A DNA stretch of 5,313 nt from Nitrospirota bacterium (lineage in GTDB: Bacteria; Nitrospirota; Nitrospiria; Nitrospirales; UBA8639). The notes beneath the pieces were generated by a model. The model worked only from the letters and a program-made list of their open reading frames with translations. It made no database searches and had not been told where the DNA came from. The DNA is taken from NCBI GenBank assembly GCA_003233615.1, contig QIMB01000011.1:1-5313 (forward strand), given 5' to 3'. Shown piece by piece: positions 1 to 5,313 of this stretch; within the stretch, counting starts at the first letter, position 1; each line of letters begins with the position of its first letter. A program made the translations under genes and the position numbers.

Positions 1-271
1 ATAAACTAGCCGCTTTTCCGCAATTGGTGTCGTTTCGTAGGATCGTGACAGGCAATTCCTGTAACACGTGGCCCGTCTTGTCTGTGGATCCGTCATCAAC
101 CACGATGACATGAGCAAGATGGTCTAGGGCTTCCCGGGCCACGGCATAGATTGTGGGTTCTTCATTGTACGCGGGAATGACCACGGCATAACGGGAGGGT
201 TCCGTTACGGACGGTGATGGGTCTAAAGAAGATCCGCGCACCTGTTGTGAATATTGAGATAGGCTGTTCAC
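1..271 (-). CDS. Family 2 glycosyltransferase, N-terminal part (truncated by window edge)
   Basis: The first 90 codons of a minus-strand gene that runs off the left edge. From about residue 28 the sequence is a typical GT-A fold start: YAVVIPAYNEE (28-38) for the first strand and nucleotide-binding loop, then VIVVDDGSTDKT (55-66) with the aspartates that contact the nucleotide sugar, then RNDTNCGKAASL (79-90), matching the N-x-GK segment of family 2 enzymes. No signal peptide or membrane segment is seen in the part present. I place the start at the GTG at 271, 9 bp after the ketoreductase stop; a second in-frame GTG at 241 is possible, and there is no in-frame ATG before the domain. Aryl polyene clusters often carry such an enzyme, sometimes fused to an acyltransferase, probably for attaching the pigment to a carrier lipid. 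Whether this one has a fused C-terminal domain, and what sugar it uses, lies outside the window. Confidence 0.85.
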   Translation of the reverse strand, partial: MNSLSQYSQQVRGSSLDPSPSVTEPSRYAVVIPAYNEEPTIYAVAREALDHLAHVIVVDDGSTDKTGHVLQELPVTILRNDTNCGKAASL

Positions 272-280
272 GCTATATAA

Positions 281-1000
281 TTACGCCATGGCTCCATTCA
301 CACCTATGATTTGTCCCGAAAGATAGCTCGCTTGCTCCGAAGCTAAAAATCCTACCACCGAGGCCACTTCTTCAGGTTGGCCTGCACGTTTCATAGGTAC
401 CATACTCTCTATTTGTTCTACCGTAAATGCGTTTTCCGTGGCAGGAGAATGAATCAGTCCAGGTGCTACCACATTAACAGTAATGCCACGTGAGGCAACT
501 TCCGTCGCAAGTGATCGAACTGCGCCATGTAGCCCTGATTTTGCAGCAGAATAATTGGTTTGGCCCCTGTGCCCAATCATTCCAGACAGTGAGGAAATGG
601 CAATAATGCGTCCCCAACGCGTGCGGATCATCGGGAGCAAAAGAGGTTGAGTAACATGAAAAAATCCGTTAAGTGAGACATCGATCACACTATGCCATTG
701 TTGTGGGCTCATGCCAGCCATGGGTGCATCGTGAAAAATGCCTGCGTTATGAACAATGACCTGGATGGGCCCCCGTTCGAGTAGTGTGTTCATCGTGAGT
801 TCGGTTGTCTCTGGATTTGTCAGATCGCAACAAATGGCTTCGGCTGAGCCGCCAGTCTCTATGAGTTGCCTTGTGATGTCATTGGACACTTCCTGGTGTT
901 GGTATCCATGAACAATCACATGAAAACCCACCGAAATCAATTCTCGACAGATAGCGGTGCCGATTGGACTATTGCCGCCTGTGACAAGTGCCCGTTTCAT
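281..1000 (-). CDS. fabG: 3-oxoacyl-ACP reductase, FabG-type short-chain dehydrogenase (ApeQ-like ketoreductase)
   Basis: Classical short-chain dehydrogenase/reductase of 239 residues, the normal FabG length. It is expected to reduce the 3-ketoacyl-ACP formed by the ketosynthase with NAD(P)H. Seen: the cofactor motif TGGNSPIG (7-14); an aspartate at the adenine-binding position in CCDLT (Asp59); NAG (85-87); the catalytic serine Ser137 in ISSLSG; the catalytic pair Tyr150 and Lys154 in YSAAK; and the usual C-terminus with PMKRAGQPEEVA and a final GVNGAMA. The active-site Asn of the usual VNL segment is replaced by Ser109 (VIDVSLNGFF). QPLLLPMI and NYSAAK resemble the FabG2 proteins of aryl polyene clusters. 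It is the first gene after the only real gap, so it may have its own transcript start, and it is followed 9 bp later by the glycosyltransferase. Membership in the pigment pathway is inferred from its neighbours. Confidence 0.92.
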   Translation of the reverse strand: MKRALVTGGNSPIGTAICRELISVGFHVIVHGYQHQEVSNDITRQLIETGGSAEAICCDLTNPETTELTMNTLLERGPIQVIVHNAGIFHDAPMAGMSPQQWHSVIDVSLNGFFHVTQPLLLPMIRTRWGRIIAISSLSGMIGHRGQTNYSAAKSGLHGAVRSLATEVASRGITVNVVAPGLIHSPATENAFTVEQIESMVPMKRAGQPEEVASVVGFLASEQASYLSGQIIGVNGAMA

Positions 1001-1156
1001 GTCTGGGATTCTGGTCCCTTAACCAAAATTGAGCAATTATCTATAGCGATCTGCACCAATCCCTCAGGCGCCAGCGATGTGTGAAAAACCTCGACAGACC
1101 ACAGGAGTCTGCCTGCGTTTTTCACACACCCTGGCATCCTAAGGTCTTGGCACATC
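1001..1156 (-). other. Intergenic region between dehydratase and ketoreductase genes
   Basis: This is the only gap over 10 bp between genes in the window. Reading on the minus strand it holds, in order, the stem-loop at 1128-1078, a stretch with a GGCGCC palindrome, and an AT-rich segment with GATAAT (1041-1036) that resembles a -10 box but lacks a convincing -35 partner. Next to the ketoreductase start are AAGGGA (1020-1015), a weak ribosome site placed too far (14 bp) from the ATG, and a small GGGA...TCCC inverted repeat. No open frame worth reporting is seen on either strand. Confidence 0.5.
1078..1128 (-). repeat. Long inverted repeat (stem-loop) between dehydratase and ketoreductase genes
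   Basis: Two perfect 12-base arms, TGTGTGAAAAAC at 1078-1089 and its reverse complement at 1117-1128, enclose 27 bases. Inside them a second stem of 7 pairs forms between 1093-1099 and 1107-1113 (one is a G-U pair in the minus-strand RNA), closing a 7-base loop at 1100-1106 and separated from the outer stem by a 3x3 internal loop. This is the only strong secondary structure in the only non-coding gap of the window. The T run lies inside the stem rather than after it, so it is not a standard intrinsic terminator. It could be a transcript processing or stability element, an attenuator, or a palindromic protein-binding site. The function is not known from sequence. Confidence 0.75.
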
Positions 1157-1612
1157 TCATCCATAAGAATCGCTCAACTTAGGTTTAATAAAAATCGACG
1201 CGCGGCCTTGTAGAAGAGTTGTCTCGTGTACACGTATCGAAAAAGCGTAGATGAAACTCATGGATTGCTCCAGCAAGATATTTGCTTCAATGGTCAGGTC
1301 TTCTGCAAATTGCTGAAACGTGCGACTGTGCACCTGAAGATTGCGTACCGCACCAAGATACCCCACTGACGTGTTACGCTCGGAAATGTCTGTCGTGAGG
1401 CCCACATGCACAGCCATGGCTTGGGCCGCGTATTCCAGCCCTGCGATCATTTCCAAACCCCCCTGCCGTCGTAAAGGGTTGTCCTTGCTCCGATGCGTGG
1501 AGGTGAGACAGGTAATCGATGAGGCATCCCAATATTCGACAGATGAAAGAAGGCACATCTCGTCGCCATGCGGCAAAAATTTGGAGAGTTCTAGTCTAGA
1601 AAAGGCTGACAT
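1157..1612 (-). CDS. Hotdog-fold 3-hydroxyacyl-ACP dehydratase (ApeP/ApeI-like)
   Basis: Single hotdog domain of 151 residues, the usual size for FabZ-like and aryl polyene dehydratases. It is expected to remove water from the 3-hydroxyacyl-ACP made by the ketoreductase, giving the trans double bonds of a polyene. Seen: LPHGDEMCLL (13-22), matching the N-terminal LPH(x)xPM segment; NPLRRQGGLEMIAGLEYAAQAMAVH (45-69), read in parts, where EYAAQA corresponds to EALAQ of FabZ and Glu60 to its catalytic acid; and a C-terminal strand with LQGRASIFI (134-142). The GHFPG segment holding the FabZ catalytic histidine is not present in standard form; His40 is the nearest candidate. Such proteins can act as one half of a heterodimer (ApeI:ApeP in Gammaproteobacteria), and no second dehydratase is in this window. 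The ATG at 1612 lies 22 bp inside the previous gene, with no clear Shine-Dalgarno, so translation is probably coupled. Confidence 0.82.
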   Translation of the reverse strand: MSAFSRLELSKFLPHGDEMCLLSSVEYWDASSITCLTSTHRSKDNPLRRQGGLEMIAGLEYAAQAMAVHVGLTTDISERNTSVGYLGAVRNLQVHSRTFQQFAEDLTIEANILLEQSMSFIYAFSIRVHETTLLQGRASIFIKPKLSDSYG

Positions 1613-2409
1613 GGTTGGTGGTCGATTTGAAGCTGAGGATTCTCCAAATAATTAAAAAAAATAGAAGTGGTCCGATTCTTGGCGATCGTATGGAGTAGAG
1701 GAAGGCCTCGGGCAGCTGGATTGCCTAACCGCAATGACTCTAAGCTTGTTTGAAGCATTGCCGTGGGTGCCTTGGCGTTGTGTTCTGATAGGACGGTGAT
1801 ATCTAACATAGACACACTTACGGGTAAAGCATGTTTGCCGAGGACAAATGCAATGGCGAAAGGAGCGATTAGCGGCCGGGTTTCATAGAGTGGAAAAGGA
1901 GCGGGGACATCATAGGTCGCAAATAACACGAGTTCTTCCTGGTCCGTAGACAATAAGGCGGCTGCTTCAAGCAGCCCTCCCTCAAATGAGGAATCGTAAC
2001 AGGCTAGGCTTGTGGAAGAATGTTGTGAACCGGAGGCAATACTCCAGTAGCCAGCGGCGGCATTGTGGACGGACTGGTGAAATAAGGTTGGAGAAACCAT
2101 TGGCGCAGAACAGTCTAACGACTGACAAATCTTATGGAGGATGCCGACTTCCCCACCGGACGAGGCAAATACGGTGGCCATCGTTTTTGGGTCAAGCTGA
2201 CTGTGTTGCACGGCTTCCTGTGCCACTTGCAGGGACCAACGAACCACGTCGCTACTTCGGCGAAGCTCGTTGGCGGGTAGTGTCGAGGGCATGGGATTTG
2301 GCGTCATGGAGTCATCATAGAGACACTGTTCCTTGAACAGCCTTTGGCATGATTGCCAATTGTCTATACCCGGTCCAAGCACTCCAACGCCATGCACAAA
2401 GATCTTCAT
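1591..2409 (-). CDS. Beta-ketoacyl synthase chain length factor, N-terminal thiolase half only (ApeC-like)
   Basis: Protein of 272 residues matching only the first half of the ketosynthase fold, as in the family named beta-ketoacyl synthase N-terminal domain (Ketoacyl-synt_2). Signatures seen are HGVGVLGPG (6-14), VFASSGGEVGIL (80-91), SPTLFHQSVHNAAAGYWSI (106-124) and SFEGGLLEAA (141-150). There is no HGT or GH(x)LGAAG segment, so the two catalytic histidines of a working ketosynthase are absent. In aryl polyene systems the ApeC chain length factor pairs with the ApeO ketosynthase, and the same role is inferred here. The start is the ATG at 2409, overlapping the ketosynthase stop as ATGA; the frame is open upstream to 2436, but those residues do not resemble the family. 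An AGGAAG ribosome site sits 6 bp before this ATG. Its 3' end overlaps the dehydratase gene by 22 bp. The short length is normal for this family, so I do not treat it as a pseudogene. Confidence 0.85.
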   Translation of the reverse strand: MKIFVHGVGVLGPGIDNWQSCQRLFKEQCLYDDSMTPNPMPSTLPANELRRSSDVVRWSLQVAQEAVQHSQLDPKTMATVFASSGGEVGILHKICQSLDCSAPMVSPTLFHQSVHNAAAGYWSIASGSQHSSTSLACYDSSFEGGLLEAAALLSTDQEELVLFATYDVPAPFPLYETRPLIAPFAIAFVLGKHALPVSVSMLDITVLSEHNAKAPTAMLQTSLESLRLGNPAARGLPLLHTIAKNRTTSIFFNYLENPQLQIDHQPCQPFLD

Positions 2410-3605
2410 GCGTGTCTTCCTAGGATTAAGGTGCAATTGTTCCCACCAAATCCAAAAAAATTACTCATGATGTGTTGAATCGGCCGTTCCTGGTTGTGGA
2501 GCAGGACCTGGCTAGAGAAGGAAGGATCGACCGTGCTGGCGTTCAGACAGCCGGGAAGAAACCCATGTTGCAGGAAGAGATCTCCTAACACCACCGCCAC
2601 CGCTCCGGCGGCGCCGAGTGTATGCCCTGTCCAGCCTTTCGTAGAACTACAAGGCGTTGTATTCTGAAATATGGCGGCTATGGCGCGGTCTTCGGTTTGG
2701 TCGTTTGCCACTGTTGCCGTTCCATGCATATGAATATAGTCGATGTCAGATGCGGAGAGACGACTACTGTGTAATGAGGCTTCCATAGCCAAAATCGCAC
2801 CGTGGCCATTGGGGTGAGGATGAGACATATGGTAGGCATCGCTACTTTCCCCATAGCCCAAAAATACAGTGGTCTGCTGCTTGCCATTCCTAGGAGATTT
2901 TTCCAAAAAAACAAATGCTGCAGCTTCTCCGATCGTCAAGCCCTCACGGTGAGCATCGCATGGACGGCAGGGTCCCGGGGCGGTTAATTGCAAGGCTGAA
3001 AATCCGTATAGCGTCGTCAGGCAGAGACTATCCACCCCGCCGACGACGACGGCATCACACAGCCCGGTCTCGATATACCTCGATGCTGCCGCAAAGACTT
3101 TTGCGCTGGAGGAACAGGCCGTCGACACGACCGCTGTTGGGCCGGTGAGTTGCAAATATTCACGAACGAAATGGCCAACGGAAAACGAATCTTGCGTATA
3201 TCGACCTCGTGGGATAAATTCCGCAGGAAGCCTTCCTGTGTCGTGATCTGTGTGTTGATAGGCATGTTCCGTTTCGAGAATGCCTGACGTGCTGGTGCCG
3301 ATGAACACTCCGATTCTCTGAGCTCCGTACTGTCGGCGCGCCTCGGCAATCTGGTCTTCAAATCCATCCTGTTGAAGGCCTAATGATGCCAAATGGTTGT
3401 TTCGGCACCGAAAATGGCTCAGGTTGGATGGCAGAGAGATCTCGTCAAGCCCGTCGACCATGCCCATATAGGTGGGAAGCGTCTTTCCCTCAAACTCGCA
3501 GGGTCGTAGGCCTGATTGCTGTTCCTGCAGGGCTGTCAAATGAGCCTGTTTCCCACGTCCAAGCGATGAGACCAGCGTGGAATACCCGAAGTACAGAGGA
3601 GTCAT
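2406..3605 (-). CDS. Beta-ketoacyl-ACP synthase, KAS II type (ApeO-like ketosynthase subunit)
   Basis: Ketosynthase of 399 residues, close to the roughly 410 typical of FabF. It catalyses decarboxylative Claisen condensation of malonyl-ACP with an enzyme-bound acyl chain. All three catalytic residues are visible: the nucleophile Cys164 in STACSSS, His294 in HMHGTAT, and His328 in GHTLGAAGA, with the conserved lysine in STKG (Lys323). The glycine-rich end NFFGFGGNN (382-390) is also present. The HGTA form (rather than HGTGT), GEAAA (226-230) and SSTKGWTGHTLGAAG are, as I recall them, the style of ketosynthases in aryl polyene clusters. The frame is open upstream to 3710, but homology begins at MTPLYFGYS, so I place the start at the ATG at 3605, 8 bp after the oxidoreductase stop. 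Its TGA overlaps the ATG of the next gene, the arrangement expected for a KS:CLF pair made in equal amounts. Primary fatty-acid FabF is unlikely given these neighbours. Confidence 0.92.
   Translation of the reverse strand: MTPLYFGYSTLVSSLGRGKQAHLTALQEQQSGLRPCEFEGKTLPTYMGMVDGLDEISLPSNLSHFRCRNNHLASLGLQQDGFEDQIAEARRQYGAQRIGVFIGTSTSGILETEHAYQHTDHDTGRLPAEFIPRGRYTQDSFSVGHFVREYLQLTGPTAVVSTACSSSAKVFAAASRYIETGLCDAVVVGGVDSLCLTTLYGFSALQLTAPGPCRPCDAHREGLTIGEAAAFVFLEKSPRNGKQQTTVFLGYGESSDAYHMSHPHPNGHGAILAMEASLHSSRLSASDIDYIHMHGTATVANDQTEDRAIAAIFQNTTPCSSTKGWTGHTLGAAGAVAVVLGDLFLQHGFLPGCLNASTVDPSFSSQVLLHNQERPIQHIMSNFFGFGGNNCTLILGRHA
2416..2421 (-). promoter_or_regulatory. Ribosome binding site of the chain length factor gene
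   Basis: On the minus strand AGGAAG lies 6 bp before the ATG at 2409. It is the best Shine-Dalgarno match at any start in the window and lies inside the end of the ketosynthase gene. It supports the ATG at 2409 over the upstream in-frame ATG at 2436, and allows independent initiation in addition to ATGA coupling. Confidence 0.6.
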
Positions 3606-3613
3606 TGGCAACG

Positions 3614-5179
3614 TCAGGCCGAGGTCCGTAGCGTCAGGAAATGTGAGAGAGGAAACGGTTTTTCCATTGTATTCATCCCAAGGAGCTGATGAGCCTGTTC
3701 TTGTGTGCAATTGAAAATCTCATGAAGTCGGGTAAAAAATTGGCGGGGTGTTTGGGCGTGTCCTACTTCTTCCACCCAGTCTATCCCTTCCAAGGCGTTC
3801 GTGAATTGTCCAAGGTTTTTTCGATAATAGGCTTTGGTGCTATGAAGATGGTGTTCAACTTTGAGAAAGAGCTGAGAGAAATTCGAGAGCGCATTGAGCA
3901 CAGGTTGTTGCTCCTGAATCTTATCAGCGAGGAATTCCTCGTTAAGATGAAGGTCCTGCATAAATTCAGAAAGCCAAATATGATAATACGAGGGAAAGTC
4001 CAGTTGCCATTTCAATTTGAGGAGTTCATAGCTACCAAAGAGAGAATAGATATTACGGTAGAGACGCATGCTGGCTTCATAGCGAAAATGCATGTAGTCG
4101 TTGGATCGATTGACGAGATTATGCAGCTGCTCGGCCGAGGCACCCTCTTCTTCAGAGCGAATCATATTTGTGATGAGATCATTTTCCAACGCGATAAAGT
4201 CCGACCCAGGGCTGTAAAATGGGTCAGTGAATGCGGCGGCTTCACCTGTCATGCCCCATCGATACTGACTGAAATATTGGCGTGTCCCATACGTCAGGTG
4301 CTGGAAGCTGCCGATGTCTACGAGGTCAGCCTCGTGGAGGAGTGACCAGGCCGCATGGTGCTCTTTGAGAAAGTCCACAAATCCTTTGGCCTTGCGAAGG
4401 TGATCCTGCCAACAGCCCGGTCGCTCCATCACGATGCCGACACTCACGATATCCTGTCCCAGGGGAATAAACCAAATCCAATAGCCTGGATAACAAAAAT
4501 GCGTTGTCGATGAGTGACGGCTTGTTCCATGGACGCGCTGGCGAAACGTGTCCGGACCGACTTCGTCTAGGTTTGCCACATTTTTGAAACGCCCCCATAC
4601 TGCAGCCAACGTGTGTTGCGACTCCGGAATTCGTAAGTTTTCTTGACGGGCCAAAATTGATGATCGACCACTTGCATCAATAAGCCATCGGCATTGAGCT
4701 GTCCATTTTTGGGAGTGAGTGTCCACAGAAAATGTATGTGGGGATGCATCAGAACTGAGTTGGAGGGCGGAGACCCGACTGCCCATATGAAGTTCAACAC
4801 CGTCTTCTTGATTCATCTGTAAGAGATCAGTCTCTAATCGTGCACGGTCGAGTTGAAACGCTTTATGAAAGGGTGTGTCAATTCCGCCGATTTCACTCAT
4901 CTCAATCAAGGGGGCTTGACGGTTTTCCTGGTCAAAGAAAAAACGCAAGCCATTTTTGACGATGTGATGTTCAGTGAGATAATTCTCCAGGCCAAGCCGT
5001 CTTGTAAGGTAATTTCCGGTGATTTCGACCGTGGATTCTCCAACTTTAAATGACGTAGATTGAGATTTTTCAAACATCCCGACGGTAAGATGAGGGAAGG
5101 TCTGTCGGAGTTGTCTGGCTAAGAGGTTGCCCGCAAGGCCTGCCCCAAGAATGGCGATGTCAAAATGATGCTTTGGCAT
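3614..5179 (-). CDS. FAD-dependent oxidoreductase of the flavin-dependent halogenase family (aryl polyene cluster type)
   Basis: Predicted cytosolic flavoenzyme of 521 residues, the usual size for flavin-dependent halogenases. Seen in order: the N-terminal Rossmann FAD motif GAGLAG (12-17); KVGES (45-49), matching the conserved VGE segment of halogenases; KNGLRF (75-80), whose Lys75 lines up by eye with the catalytic lysine of tryptophan halogenases; DASGR (168-172); WIWFIP (234-239), a full match to the WxWxIP halogenase signature; and a second FAD-binding segment from GEAAAFTDP to SPGSDF (312-328). I chose the ATG at 5179 because the FAD fold begins right after it. A TTG at 5191 overlaps the upstream stop (TTGA) and would add four residues. 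No clear Shine-Dalgarno is visible, so translation may be coupled. Proteins of this type are common in aryl polyene and xanthomonadin clusters, where they are presumed to halogenate or oxidise the aryl head. Whether this one halogenates, hydroxylates or does another redox step is not decided by the motifs. Confidence 0.88.
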   Translation of the reverse strand: MPKHHFDIAILGAGLAGNLLARQLRQTFPHLTVGMFEKSQSTSFKVGESTVEITGNYLTRRLGLENYLTEHHIVKNGLRFFFDQENRQAPLIEMSEIGGIDTPFHKAFQLDRARLETDLLQMNQEDGVELHMGSRVSALQLSSDASPHTFSVDTHSQKWTAQCRWLIDASGRSSILARQENLRIPESQHTLAAVWGRFKNVANLDEVGPDTFRQRVHGTSRHSSTTHFCYPGYWIWFIPLGQDIVSVGIVMERPGCWQDHLRKAKGFVDFLKEHHAAWSLLHEADLVDIGSFQHLTYGTRQYFSQYRWGMTGEAAAFTDPFYSPGSDFIALENDLITNMIRSEEEGASAEQLHNLVNRSNDYMHFRYEASMRLYRNIYSLFGSYELLKLKWQLDFPSYYHIWLSEFMQDLHLNEEFLADKIQEQQPVLNALSNFSQLFLKVEHHLHSTKAYYRKNLGQFTNALEGIDWVEEVGHAQTPRQFFTRLHEIFNCTQEQAHQLLGMNTMEKPFPLSHFLTLRTSA

Positions 5180-5187
5180 AGACAGTC

Positions 5188-5313
5188 TCAAATGGGAGAG
5201 AGGGTTCGAGCACTTGGCTCGTCTGATCGTGCCTCAAGAAGTTCGTTGGCCTGTTCAAAGCCTTGGCGAAATATTTCGCGGAGCCGGGTCACCGATTGCT
5301 GAGGTGTGAGAGG
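5188..5313 (-). CDS. C-terminal tail of an unidentified upstream gene (partial)
   Basis: Reading leftward from the window edge, one minus-strand frame is open for 41 codons and ends at a TGA at 5190-5188, 8 bp before the ATG of the flavin oxidoreductase. The encoded tail begins PLTPQQSVTRLREIF and ends ARTLSPI. It is rich in Arg, Glu and Gln and looks like an amphipathic helix followed by a disordered end. It has no motif I can assign to a family. The case for a real gene rests on the open frame running to the edge and on the stop sitting directly at the next start, the same spacing seen elsewhere in this operon. By position it is probably another pigment-cluster gene, but its function cannot be read from 41 residues. 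A chance open frame of this length is possible. Confidence 0.55.
   Translation of the reverse strand, partial: PLTPQQSVTRLREIFRQGFEQANELLEARSDEPSARTLSPI

Noticed and set aside
1036..1041. GATAAT as a -10 promoter box for the ketoreductase gene on the minus strand
   Set aside because: No acceptable -35 hexamer is found 16-18 bp upstream; the nearest candidate, TTGGTG, is only 12 bp away. It is too weak to call as a promoter, although the gap is a reasonable place for one.
1078..1128. Intrinsic terminator
   Set aside because: The stem is not GC-rich and no T run follows it in either direction; the T and A runs are within the arms themselves.
1341..1655. A plus-strand open frame of 104 codons
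   Set aside because: It is antisense to the dehydratase and the CLF end, is biased by their codon pattern, and has no recognisable domain.
3017..3367. A minus-strand open frame of 116 codons inside the ketosynthase
   Set aside because: It is an out-of-frame shadow of the ketosynthase, covering the region of the catalytic cysteine. The real frame carries all KS motifs.
3606..3710. A longer N-terminus of the ketosynthase, starting at 3710
   Set aside because: The extra 35 residues would overlap the flavoenzyme end by 97 bp and do not resemble a ketosynthase; the homology starts at the ATG at 3605.
3689..4345. A plus-strand open frame of 218 codons
   Set aside because: It lies antisense to the flavoenzyme, whose minus-strand frame has intact FAD and WxWxIP motifs. 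The plus-strand translation shows no family motif and has no matching neighbours.
1..5313. CRISPR array, transposase, integrase, tRNA or rRNA
   Set aside because: No regularly spaced repeats, mobile-element genes or stable-RNA sequences were seen on either strand. The window is nearly filled by biosynthetic genes.

Overview
The window holds part of one gene cluster, read entirely from the minus strand (right to left). It encodes a type II polyketide/fatty-acid-like assembly line of the kind that makes aryl polyene (APE), flexirubin or xanthomonadin pigments. In transcription order it contains: the C-terminal tail of an unidentified gene (5313-5188); a flavin-dependent halogenase-like oxidoreductase (5179-3614); a complete FabF-like ketosynthase, KS (3605-2406); a short thiolase-fold protein with only the N-terminal ketosynthase half, a chain-length-factor (CLF) type partner (2409-1591); a small hotdog dehydratase, DH (1612-1157); a 156-bp gap containing a long perfect inverted repeat (1156-1001); a FabG-type ketoreductase, KR (1000-281); and the N-terminal 90 codons of a family 2 glycosyltransferase, GT2 (271-1).

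The layout is operon-like. The unidentified gene and the oxidoreductase are 8 bp apart, as are the oxidoreductase and the KS. The KS and CLF share an ATGA overlap, the CLF and DH overlap by 22 bp, and the KR and GT2 are 9 bp apart. Only the DH-KR junction is open, and it carries the one strong non-coding structure. Shine-Dalgarno sequences are weak or absent at most starts, which fits translational coupling; the clearest one precedes the CLF start.

By established knowledge of the pathway, a KS:CLF pair extends an acyl carrier protein (ACP)-bound starter with malonyl units, the KR reduces each ketone, and the DH dehydrates without enoyl reduction, leaving a conjugated polyene. The halogenase-like enzyme would tailor the aryl head or the chain. 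The glycosyltransferase may help attach the pigment to a carrier or lipid. The carrier proteins, aryl-ACP ligase, thioesterase, transporter and any second DH or KS expected in such a cluster are not in the window and probably lie outside it.

The host is most likely a Gram-negative bacterium, because this pathway makes outer-membrane pigments. Base composition looks balanced, which argues mildly against the AT-rich flexirubin-producing Bacteroidetes. The genus cannot be told from the sequence. The cluster type is known; the features that stand out are the halogenase-like enzyme with an apparently intact halogenase signature, the half-length CLF, the Asn-to-Ser change in the KR tetrad, and the intergenic hairpin.
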